This document shows positions 8,441-15,992 of a stretch of DNA of 64,000 bases, in pieces. How positions within the stretch are numbered: position 1 is the stretch's first letter; every line of letters begins with the position of its first letter. The DNA lies in the NCBI RefSeq assembly GCF_007828035.1, contig NZ_VITV01000002.1:558001-622000 (forward strand), in the 5' to 3' direction. The DNA comes from Nitrospirillum amazonense (GTDB lineage: Bacteria; Pseudomonadota; Alphaproteobacteria; Azospirillales; Azospirillaceae). Under the pieces are notes generated by a model. The model had not been told where the DNA came from. It saw only the letters and a program-made list of their open reading frames with translations, and ran no database searches. The position numbers were made by a program, and so were the translations under genes.

Positions 8441-8872
8441 ATGAGGCGCGGCATTTCATCGGCGCTGCTGTCCTTGCCCCTGCTGCTGATGGGCACGGCA
8501 CCGGCGTGGGCCGATGATCGTTTCCTGGGGAAATGGACCGACTCAGCCCCCAAGAACAATCCGATGGGCCCGCTTGACATCACCAGCGACAAGATCACCG
8601 TGGGGAAGGTCACCTATGAGGTGACCCAGGCCGGCCCCTTTGGCGAGGGCGTCCTGTACACGGTCAACGGCCTGAACCGGAAAACCGATCCCAATGGCTG
8701 CGGCCCCACCAAGAAGCTCAGCCACATCATCGTGCGGCCCAAGCCCACCATCTCCAACGCCACCTACAGCGCCATCGTGGTGACCTTCTATGCGGCACCG
8801 GAGGCGCCCAAGCCGGACACCCTCAACGAGATGGCGGTTTGCGGCGAGCATCCCTTCGGCCGGAAAGAATAA
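8441..8872 (+). CDS. Secreted protein of the local four-member family, copy 3
   Basis: 143 residues with a signal peptide ending PAWA before DDRFLGKW. The mature domain keeps LDITSDKITVGKVTYEV, GPFGEGVLYTV, DPNGCGPTKK, FYAAPEAPKPDTL and VCGEHPFGR, including both conserved Cys. The ATG at 8441 immediately follows the stop of copy 2 with a GACAGG-like site inside the upstream gene, so the two are co-translated. It is more divergent from copies 2 and 4 than they are from each other. The spread of ages within the array argues for successive duplications. Function unknown; see copy 1. Confidence 0.7.
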   Translation: MRRGISSALLSLPLLLMGTAPAWADDRFLGKWTDSAPKNNPMGPLDITSDKITVGKVTYEVTQAGPFGEGVLYTVNGLNRKTDPNGCGPTKKLSHIIVRPKPTISNATYSAIVVTFYAAPEAPKPDTLNEMAVCGEHPFGRKE

Positions 8873-8925
8873 GCATCGACGGCCGCCGAGGCGTGATGGT
8901 GGCGCAGTTCAAGAAGGCAAGCACA

Positions 8926-9357
8926 ATGCGCCGCCATCCCTTGCCGTTATTCTTGCCGGCCCTGCTCCTGCTCGGGGCGAACTCGGCCCACGCCGACGAC
9001 CAGATTCTGGGCAGGTGGATGGACAATTCCCCCCAACGCGCGCCCATCGGCGCCTTGGAGGTGACGAGGGACAAGATCACCCTGGGGAAAGTCACTTACG
9101 ACGTGACGCCAGCCGGGGCCTTCGGCAAGGGCACCCTCTACGCGGTCAAAGGCCTCAACCAGAAAGCCGATCCCTATGGCTGCGGCCCCACCGGCAAGCT
9201 GACCTACCTGATCATGGAACCCTTGCCGCCGGATCCCTCCGTCAATCAGGAAGCCCTGTTGGTGATCTTCTACTCCGGCCCGAACGCGCCCAAGCCGGAA
9301 ACGATCAAGACCGACTTCGGCGTTTGCGGACAGCATCCCTTTGGACGGGGCAAGTAG
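8926..9357 (+). CDS. Secreted protein of the local four-member family, copy 4
   Basis: 143 residues with a signal peptide ending SAHA before DDQILGRW. It has all family marks including GCGPTGK and VCGQHPFGR. The ATG at 8926 follows AAGAAGG with 8-bp spacing; upstream in-frame starts at 8839 and 8896 would add a tail before the signal peptide and are unlikely. It is nearly the same as copy 2 through the first half of the mature domain. The lysR-tail duplicate begins about 14 bp after its stop. All four copies keep intact frames and export signals, which suggests they are selected, not decaying. Confidence 0.7.
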   Translation: MRRHPLPLFLPALLLLGANSAHADDQILGRWMDNSPQRAPIGALEVTRDKITLGKVTYDVTPAGAFGKGTLYAVKGLNQKADPYGCGPTGKLTYLIMEPLPPDPSVNQEALLVIFYSGPNAPKPETIKTDFGVCGQHPFGRGK

Positions 9358-9370
9358 CGCTCCTGCAACC

Positions 9371-9728
9371 CGCTGGGCCGTGGACGACGGCCTATGGCTT
9401 AAGTGCCCCTGACACGGCCCATGTAGTGGTGGCGATCGGCGGCAAGCGCACCCCGGCCTTCGAGCAATGGTTCCTGGACCGCTACGGCTACGCCCGCACC
9501 GTCGGCGCCGTGGCCCCCGACTTCTCCTCCGTCGCCTCCATCCTGGTGGAGACGGACATGATCAGCACCATGCACACGCGCCTGGCCCGCCTCTACGCCC
9601 AGCACCTGCCCCTGCGCGTCCTCCCCGCCCCCATCGAGTTCCCGGTGCTGACCGAGATGATGCAGTGGCACTACCAGTTCGACCGCGATCCTGGCCTGAT
9701 CTGGCTCAGGGGGTATTTGCGGGAGTGA
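9371..9728 (+). pseudogene. Truncated lysR duplicate (3' third of the gene)
   Basis: From about 9371 the sequence is homologous to lysR 6239-6600. From 9416 it is almost identical at the DNA level and encodes HVVVAIGGKRTPAFEQWFLD onward to GYLRE and a stop. The differences are mostly silent third-base changes. The first 45 bp are frameshifted relative to lysR. There is no start codon or DNA-binding domain, so it is a gene fragment. With the intact gene at 5706-6608 it forms a direct repeat enclosing the lysozyme/secreted-protein array. Confidence 0.85.
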
Positions 9729-9749
9729 GCGGAGAAGTAAGGGGCGGCG

Positions 9750-10031
9750 TCAGGCCGGATGCCCCGACATCGCCAGCCCGGCGCCCAGCAAGGTCAGAGC
9801 GAAGCACAACACCAGCATGATCTTGAGGAAAGGCCGCCGCTGGCTCCACCGGTTCCCGGGCAGGTCGGCGGCCAACAACAGCCCCCAGGCGCCGATGGTC
9901 GCGGCGGCCATGCCCAGCGTGGCAACCTCATAGCGCTTGTCGGCCTGGGCGAAAAACGCCAGCAGGCCGCCCAGCAGTATCAGCCACTGCCCATAGCGAC
10001 CAACCCAACCACGAAAGGTCACCAGCGTCAT
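9750..10031 (-). CDS. Small integral membrane protein (candidate immunity partner)
   Basis: 93 residues with three apparent membrane segments: WLILLGGLLAFFA, LGMAAATIGAWGLLLAA and IMLVLCFALTLLGAGLAM. No known family recognised. Its ATG overlaps the stop of the upstream gene by four bases (ATGA, 10028-10031), so the two are translationally coupled. A small three-helix membrane protein coupled to a protein with a long glycine/alanine-rich hydrophobic stretch resembles membrane-active toxin/immunity pairs. This is inference; a structural partner is also possible. Confidence 0.65.
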   Translation of the reverse strand: MTLVTFRGWVGRYGQWLILLGGLLAFFAQADKRYEVATLGMAAATIGAWGLLLAADLPGNRWSQRRPFLKIMLVLCFALTLLGAGLAMSGHPA

Positions 10032-10672
10032 CTCATCATCCGCCGATTATACTCACTCGAATACCGGGGCCATAACCGCCCCAGGCGCGCGGCCTCCCAG
10101 GAACCGCCGGGCATGAGATGCCCGGTTATGGCGCCCAAGGCGGTCGACACCGTGGCCCGCGCCGTCGCGGTGCTGAGCGCCGCCCCACTGAGCGCCGCCG
10201 CCCCTGCCACCTCCGGCAGCATGGTCGTGACGGCGGCGCCAACAACAACACCCGCCCCCACGGCGAAGATGTCCTGCGCCAAGGCGGAGTAGAAGCTGGG
10301 TGGATTGTAGATCCCTTGAATGTCCGGCATCTTTCCACCGAAATTCTTGGTGGCGTAGTAGTCGAATTCCCGATCCGACAGAGCGAAGGGCCATTCGTCC
10401 GGGTCTTGGGTGACCTGGAACTTGGTCATGATCATCCAGGAATAGAATGGTCCCCAGCCAGGCTTATGGCGGAAGGTATCCAGCTCCTTCTCGAATGCTT
10501 GTCGGAAAGTGTCGCTTCTGCGGATCAGGCATAGCCCCGCCACCAGGACGCGCGCCCTCAGTGGATCGGATGTCTGGTTCAGCAGCGCGAAGTCGCAATT
10601 CGCTTCGTTCAGCAGCAAGGCCAGGGCGTCGTCCTTAAGCCAACGATGGTTCACGGTGACGGTGTCGGCCAT
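10028..10672 (-). CDS. Uncharacterised protein with C-terminal Gly/Ala-rich hydrophobic region
   Basis: 214 residues. Residues 1-130 are soluble and rich in aromatics (KPGWGPFYSWMIMTKFQV, DREFDYYATKNFGGKMPD). Residues about 132-185 are a Gly/Ala/Val/Thr-rich amphipathic to hydrophobic stretch (AVGAGVVVGAAVTTML, AGAAALSGAAL), like glycine-zipper membrane-inserting regions. The tail is basic. There is no signal peptide. ATG 10672 follows AAGGGAATG. It is coupled to the small membrane protein downstream and faces the lysozyme/secreted array. A pore-forming toxin paired with its immunity protein is one reading; a membrane-associated enzyme accessory is another. I do not recognise the family. Confidence 0.65.
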   Translation of the reverse strand: MADTVTVNHRWLKDDALALLLNEANCDFALLNQTSDPLRARVLVAGLCLIRRSDTFRQAFEKELDTFRHKPGWGPFYSWMIMTKFQVTQDPDEWPFALSDREFDYYATKNFGGKMPDIQGIYNPPSFYSALAQDIFAVGAGVVVGAAVTTMLPEVAGAAALSGAALSTATARATVSTALGAITGHLMPGGSWEAARLGRLWPRYSSEYNRRMMR

Positions 10673-11021
10673 CTTTCATTCCCTTCCGTTTACCCGCTAT
10701 GCGATAAGCAAACTGAGCCGCCCTTCAAATATGGCCCGGCGGCGGATCGACAAGCTGGCTGTCCGGAAGGTGTAGGCGGAAGGGGTCTTTCACTCAATTC
10801 ATGTGAAAGATTGCTGACCGCCAATTTCATCATTTCCCCCGATACACCCCTATCCAGCCTATCGATTTGATGAATGCATAATTGCGTTCTACCTTTGCCT
10901 GTAGCGGCACAGCAGGCGCCCGGGAACCGGCGCCCCGGCCCTTAGTCCCTTGGAAGAGCACGGGGTTTTCCCCGTGGGGGCTATGGGCCGGTCAACAAGG
11001 CCGCGCAGGGAGTGATCACAT
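10673..11021. promoter_or_regulatory. Intergenic leader with a hairpin upstream of TonB receptor 1
   Basis: No gene is seen in these 349 bp between divergent genes. The part near 10800-10900 is relatively AT-rich and probably holds promoters. CACGGGG (10959-10965) and CCCCGTG (10970-10976) form a perfect 7-bp stem with a TTTT loop about 45 bp before the receptor start, which could act as a leader structure. Sequence near the start (GGGCCGGTCAACAAGGCCGC) resembles the leader of the second receptor (GGGCCCGGCCAACAGCGCC), so the leader was copied with the gene. Confidence 0.4.
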
Positions 11022-13349
11022 ATGCACCGGATCGTGCGTCCGGCGACGGCTGCCGTCGCCCTTATGCTGACGCCTGGCGTGGGCCTTGCCCTCCTCTCCT
11101 CAACCGCCGTGGCGCAGAGCGCGGCCCCCGCCGCCCCCGCCGCGAAGGGCGCCGGCGCCAGCGCCGCCGCCGCGGCGGAAACCAACCAGCTTGAGGACAT
11201 CGTCGTCACCGCCGAGCGGCGGGAGCAGAGCCTGCAGAACGCGCCCATCGCCGTGTCGGCCCTGGGCGGGGCGGCGCTGAAGGATGCGGGCGTGGCCGAC
11301 GTGTCGGACCTGACGCGCAGCGTGCCCTCGGTGGTGATCGCCCCGGCGGCGGGCGGGGTGCCGCAGGTCTATGTGCGCGGCATCGGCACCTTCGCCTCCA
11401 ACCAGTATGCCGAGCAGTCGGTGGCGGTGAACCTGGACGGCATCTACATCTCCCGCCCCGCCGGGGCCAACGGCTTCTTCTACGACATCCAGCGGGTGGA
11501 GGTGCTGAAGGGCCCGCAGGGCACGCTGTACGGCCGCAACGCCTCGGGCGGGGCGCTGAACGTGCTGCCGGAGACGCCGAAGCTGGACGCGCTGTCGGCC
11601 GCCGCCACGCTGGACATCGGCAATTACGACCTGCGCAAGGGCGACGCCTATGTCAACGTGCCGCTGAGCGACAAGGCGGCGCTGCGCGCCTCCGGCATGG
11701 TGATCGACCGCAAGGGCTACCTGACCGACGGCTACAACGACGACCAGGGCCAAGCGGGGCGCCTGCAACTGCTGCTGGAGCCGACGGAGGACTGGCGGGT
11801 GCGCCTGTCGGGCGACTATTACCACCGGGGCGGCAAGGGCTCCGGCCAGGTGCAATACCCCTACGCCGATGCCGACAACCCCTGGATCGGCCCGTCCGAC
11901 CCGCGCGAGGTCGCCGCCTATTACGCCGGGCTGCCGGCGGCCTCCGCCCACAACCCGCTGATCAGCAACGCCAAAAGCGACGGCTTCATCGACGACCAGT
12001 TCTGGGGCACGCACGCCGAGATCAACCACGATTTCAGCTTCGCCACCCTGACCGTCATCCCCGCCTATCGCGAGGTGCATGAGGACTACCTGTCCTACAT
12101 CCCCTCCGCCTTCCGGGTGCAGAGCGACGCCCAGCAGAAGTCGGTGGAGGCGCGGCTGGCGTCCCGGGACGGCGGGCCGCTGACCTGGCTGGCCGGCGTC
12201 TATTACTTCACCGAGGATGTGGCGGCTAATCAGGACTATGACCACTGGGTCCAGGAAACGGTGATCGACAGCACGCTGACGGACGAGACGGTGGCCGCCT
12301 TCGGCCAGCTGACCTATGCGCTGACCGACAGCCTGCGCCTGACGGCCGGCGGCCGCTTCACCCATGAGGAGAAGACGCAGGACACGCAGTTCGGCACCGC
12401 CACCTTCAGCCCGGCCAAGCCCACGCTGTCCACCCGCGCCGACGACCGCATCTGGAACGCCGCCACCTGGAAGGTGGGCGTGGATTACGACCTGGCGCCG
12501 CAGTCGCTGCTGTATGCCAACATCGGCACCGGCTTCAAGGCGGGCGGCTTCTTCGCCAGCGCCGGGCCCGACACCTTCAATCCGGAGCACCTGACGGCCT
12601 ACAGCATCGGTGTGAAGAACCGCTTCTGGGACAACCAGGTGCAGCTGAACGTCGAGGCCTTCGATTATGAATACCGCGACCAGCAGATCAGCTATCTGGC
12701 GCCCTCGCTGACCGGGGTGTCCAGCTTCCCCTACGCGCCCGTGTTCGTGACCCAGAACGTGGGCCGGTCGCGCATCCGGGGGCTCGAGGTGGAGGGGCGG
12801 TGGAAGGCCACGGCGCAGGACCTGCTGACCGCCAACGTGCAGTATATCGACAGCCGCTACACCAGCTTCACCTACAGCTATTTCTCCAACTTCGGCGCCC
12901 CGCCCTCCGTCGGCTGTCCCTACAGCGTGGCGACGGGGGCCAGCCCGGCACCCGTCCCACCCTCCGCCATCTACTCGGTGAACTGCAGCGGCAAGCCCGG
13001 CACCAACGCCCCGCGCTGGACCGCCAACCTGGGCTATGAGCATGAGTTCCGCTTCGCCGATGGGTCCGGCCTGACGGCGGCGGCGGACATGTACCTCTCC
13101 GCCTCCTACTACACCGCCTACGATTATTTGGCGAAGCAGGTGCAGGGCGGCTATCACATGACCAACCTGCGCCTGACCTACAACGCGGCGGACGACCTGT
13201 GGTCCGTCACCGGCTATGTCAACAACGTGGAAAACCAGGCGGTGGTCAGCACCAGCTTCCAGCCCAACCAGGCCTTCGGCAACGGCCTGAACTACGCCAA
13301 CATCCGCCCGCCGCGCACCTACGGCGTCCGCGCCACCGTGCGGTACTGA
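11022..13349 (+). CDS. TonB-dependent outer-membrane receptor 1
   Basis: 775 residues. A signal peptide ends near AVAQSAAPA, followed by an Ala-rich spacer. The TonB-box/plug region opens EDIVVTAERREQSLQNAPIA. The plug shows IGTFASNQYAEQSVAVNLDG and VEVLKGPQGTLYGRNASGGALNV, the standard LYGRNA block. A long beta-barrel follows, ending RPPRTYGVRATVRY with the terminal aromatic expected for BAM insertion. It imports a large ligand with TonB energy. The subclass resembles the broad iron-complex/pesticin-type receptors, but the ligand cannot be deduced. ATG 11022 follows GGGAGTGATCAC. It is a tandem duplicate of the next gene. Confidence 0.95.
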   Translation: MHRIVRPATAAVALMLTPGVGLALLSSTAVAQSAAPAAPAAKGAGASAAAAAETNQLEDIVVTAERREQSLQNAPIAVSALGGAALKDAGVADVSDLTRSVPSVVIAPAAGGVPQVYVRGIGTFASNQYAEQSVAVNLDGIYISRPAGANGFFYDIQRVEVLKGPQGTLYGRNASGGALNVLPETPKLDALSAAATLDIGNYDLRKGDAYVNVPLSDKAALRASGMVIDRKGYLTDGYNDDQGQAGRLQLLLEPTEDWRVRLSGDYYHRGGKGSGQVQYPYADADNPWIGPSDPREVAAYYAGLPAASAHNPLISNAKSDGFIDDQFWGTHAEINHDFSFATLTVIPAYREVHEDYLSYIPSAFRVQSDAQQKSVEARLASRDGGPLTWLAGVYYFTEDVAANQDYDHWVQETVIDSTLTDETVAAFGQLTYALTDSLRLTAGGRFTHEEKTQDTQFGTATFSPAKPTLSTRADDRIWNAATWKVGVDYDLAPQSLLYANIGTGFKAGGFFASAGPDTFNPEHLTAYSIGVKNRFWDNQVQLNVEAFDYEYRDQQISYLAPSLTGVSSFPYAPVFVTQNVGRSRIRGLEVEGRWKATAQDLLTANVQYIDSRYTSFTYSYFSNFGAPPSVGCPYSVATGASPAPVPPSAIYSVNCSGKPGTNAPRWTANLGYEHEFRFADGSGLTAAADMYLSASYYTAYDYLAKQVQGGYHMTNLRLTYNAADDLWSVTGYVNNVENQAVVSTSFQPNQAFGNGLNYANIRPPRTYGVRATVRY

Positions 13350-13647
13350 GGGCCCGGTATTGAATGGCCCGGCGCATTAATAAAACCGTGTTTCACAAAT
13401 ACTGATTGAAGGAACCGCGCCGTTTCCGCCCACCAGGCAAGGTCAGGGGGCGGGGCGGCGCCGTTCGCCCGTGTGTTCCCGCCGCATCAGTGACAAATTC
13501 TTATAAAAACGTATTATTATTTCGTTGCGCGGAACGCTTCTTTTCTGTCTCCTGCCCCCCGTCTGCATAGGCACGAATGGCGTCCGCCCAAGCGGCGCCC
13601 CGGACCCGCCAGGGCCCGGCCAACAGCGCCATGCGTTGGGGACACAG
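13350..13647. promoter_or_regulatory. Intergenic region between the two TonB receptor genes
   Basis: 298 bp without a gene. The AT-rich block 13491-13525 contains TGACAA followed at 18 bp by TATTAT (13515-13520), a possible promoter giving receptor 2 its own transcript. The last 90 bp resemble the leader of receptor 1. No strong terminator is visible after receptor 1. Confidence 0.35.
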
Positions 13648-15951
13648 ATGAACCGACTGTTCCGGCCGGCGACGGCCATGGCCACCCTTTTCCTGGCCAC
13701 TGCCCCCTTTGCCGCCTCCTTCGCCGCCGCCGCAGGGGCCACCAATGGCGCCGACCCGGCGGATGCCGCATCCGATGCCGTGCTGAAGGACATCGTGGTC
13801 ACGGCGGAACAGCGGATGGAGACGCTGCAGTCCGCCCCCATCGCCGTCCAGGCCGTGACCGGCGACAGCCTGGCGGCCGGCAGCCTGACCAACACCGCCG
13901 ACCTGGCCCGCGCCCTGCCCGCCCTGGTGGTGGCGCCGGCCGCCGGCGGGACGCCGCAGCTCTATGTGCGCGGCATCGGCACCTATATCATCAGCAGCTA
14001 TGCCGAGCCGGCGGTGGCCTTCAACCTGGACGGCGTCTACGTCGCCCGCCCGGCCGGCGCCAGCCTGGTGTTCTATGACCTGCAGCGGCTGGAGCTGCTG
14101 CCCGGGCCGCAGGGCACGCTGTACGGCCGCAACGCCTCGGCCGGCGTGCTGAACGTCGTGCCGGAGGTGCCGGTGCTGGGCCAGACGTCGGGCCACGCCT
14201 CGCTGGAGTTCGGCAATTACAATTTGCGCAAGGGCGAGGGTGCCCTGAACGTGCCACTCTCGACCAAGGCGGCGTTGCGCGTGGCGGCCCAGGTGGTGGA
14301 CCGCAAGGGCTATCTCTCCGACGGCTATGATGACGACCAGAGCCAGGCCGGCCGCGTGCAGGTGCTGCTGGAGCCGGCGGACGACCTGCATGTGCGCCTG
14401 GCCGCCGACTACGCCCACCGGGGCGGCAAGGGCGACGCCCAGGTGCAATACCCCTTCGTGAACGGCGACAACCCCTGGATCGGCCCGTCCGACCCGGCGG
14501 CGGTGAAGGCCTATTACGCCGCCCTGCCGCCGCTGGCCAGCCGGAACCCGCTGATCCGCAACGCCCGGAACGACGGCTTCATCGACGACAGGTCGTGGGG
14601 CCTGAAGGCCGACATCGTGAAGGACTTCAGCTTCGCCACCCTGACCCTCACCCCGGCCTATCGCGGCATGGATGAGGATTACCTGGCCTATGTGCCCAGC
14701 GCCTTCAGCCTGACCGCCCGCTCCCGCGCCACCTCCATCGACGCGCGCCTCACGTCCAACGGCCAGGGACCGCTGAGCTGGGTGGGCGGCGTCAGCTATT
14801 TCAATGAGCAGCTCTACGGCAACCAGTATTACGACAACTACATCCAGCACGCCGTGGGCAAGGGCGACCTGGACACCGAGTCCGAGGCCGCGTACGGCCA
14901 GGTGACCTACGCCGTGGCGCCGGACCTGCGCCTGACCGCCGGCGGCCGCCTGTCGCACGAGGAAAAGGCGCAAACCATCCTGTTCGGCAGCAATACCTTC
15001 ACCGCCGCCTTTCCCACCCTGCTGCCCCGCCAGGACACGCACGACTGGAACGGCGCCAGCTGGAAGGTGGGGGCGGATTACGACGTGGCCCCCGGCTCCC
15101 TGCTGTACGCCAGCGTCGCCACCGGCTTCAAGGCGGGGGGCTTCTTCTCCTCCCCCGTCAACCAGCGCGACTACTATGGGCCGGAGCATCTGACGGCCTA
15201 CACCGTGGGCCTGAAGAACAGCCTTCTGGGCGGCAAGGCCCAGGTGAACCTGGAGGCGTTCGATTACGAATACCGCGACCAGCAGATCACCTATACCGCC
15301 CCGGTGCAGACCGGCGTGCCGCTGGCGCCCTACGCCGCCCTGCTGGTGACGCAGAACGCCGGCCGGGCGCACATGCGCGGCCTGGCCGTGGACGGCAAGT
15401 GGCAGGTGACGGCGGACGATCTGCTGACCGCCAGCGGCCAGTACCTGGACACCGCCTACGACGATTTCCACTACCGCTACTACAGCGGCCTGGGCGCCTC
15501 GCCGGCCGTGGGCTGCGCCTACACCAACGCCTCGGCCACGGCGGTGCCCAAGCCCATCGGCGCCGCCCGGATCTGGGCGGTGGATTGCGCCGGCAAGCCC
15601 GCCATCAATGCCCCGCGCTGGACCGCCATCGTCGGCTACCAGCATGACTTCCGCCTGGACGGTGGCGGCACCGTCACGGCGGCGGCGGACGTGCACCTCT
15701 CCTCCTCCTACCAGACCGCGTACGACTACGCGCCGCAGCAGCTGCAGGGCGGCTACCACATGACCAACCTGCGCCTGACCTACACCCCGGACCATGGGTG
15801 GTGGAGCCTGACGGGCTATATCAACAACGTGGAGAACCAGGCGGTGGTGACCAGCGGCTACCAGCCCGCCCAGGCCCTGGGTGCCGGCTACAACACCGCC
15901 AGCATCCGCCCGCCCCGCCTGTATGGCGTGCGGGTGCGGGTGGCGTATTAA
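13648..15951 (+). CDS. TonB-dependent outer-membrane receptor 2
   Basis: 767 residues from ATG 13648. A signal peptide ends near AAAAGA, then KDIVVTAEQRMETLQSAPIA begins the plug. It keeps LYGRNASAGVLNV and ends RPPRLYGVRVRVAY. It aligns with receptor 1 along its whole length with the same block order (for example FDYEYRDQQI, GYHMTNLRLTY, INNVENQAVV), so it is a tandem paralogue. The differences cluster in stretches that would be extracellular loops, which suggests a different ligand. A longer reading from 13525 lacks a signal peptide at its start and is not favoured. The alpha/beta hydrolase follows 41 bp downstream and may be co-transcribed. Confidence 0.94.
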   Translation: MNRLFRPATAMATLFLATAPFAASFAAAAGATNGADPADAASDAVLKDIVVTAEQRMETLQSAPIAVQAVTGDSLAAGSLTNTADLARALPALVVAPAAGGTPQLYVRGIGTYIISSYAEPAVAFNLDGVYVARPAGASLVFYDLQRLELLPGPQGTLYGRNASAGVLNVVPEVPVLGQTSGHASLEFGNYNLRKGEGALNVPLSTKAALRVAAQVVDRKGYLSDGYDDDQSQAGRVQVLLEPADDLHVRLAADYAHRGGKGDAQVQYPFVNGDNPWIGPSDPAAVKAYYAALPPLASRNPLIRNARNDGFIDDRSWGLKADIVKDFSFATLTLTPAYRGMDEDYLAYVPSAFSLTARSRATSIDARLTSNGQGPLSWVGGVSYFNEQLYGNQYYDNYIQHAVGKGDLDTESEAAYGQVTYAVAPDLRLTAGGRLSHEEKAQTILFGSNTFTAAFPTLLPRQDTHDWNGASWKVGADYDVAPGSLLYASVATGFKAGGFFSSPVNQRDYYGPEHLTAYTVGLKNSLLGGKAQVNLEAFDYEYRDQQITYTAPVQTGVPLAPYAALLVTQNAGRAHMRGLAVDGKWQVTADDLLTASGQYLDTAYDDFHYRYYSGLGASPAVGCAYTNASATAVPKPIGAARIWAVDCAGKPAINAPRWTAIVGYQHDFRLDGGGTVTAAADVHLSSSYQTAYDYAPQQLQGGYHMTNLRLTYTPDHGWWSLTGYINNVENQAVVTSGYQPAQALGAGYNTASIRPPRLYGVRVRVAY

Positions 15952-15992
15952 GGGGCTATGCTGCGCTCTGGGGTGACGCTTGCGGGGGGCTC

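Noticed and set aside
8790-9728. 312-codon frame that ends with the LysR C-terminus
   Set aside because: It is an out-of-frame reading through copies 3 and 4 of the secreted family that happens to enter the lysR fragment; it has no DNA-binding domain.
11100-13157. Long minus-strand frame opposite TonB receptor 1, and a similar one opposite receptor 2 (13501-15795)
   Set aside because: Both are antisense shadows of well-recognised receptors with skewed composition and no ribosome sites.
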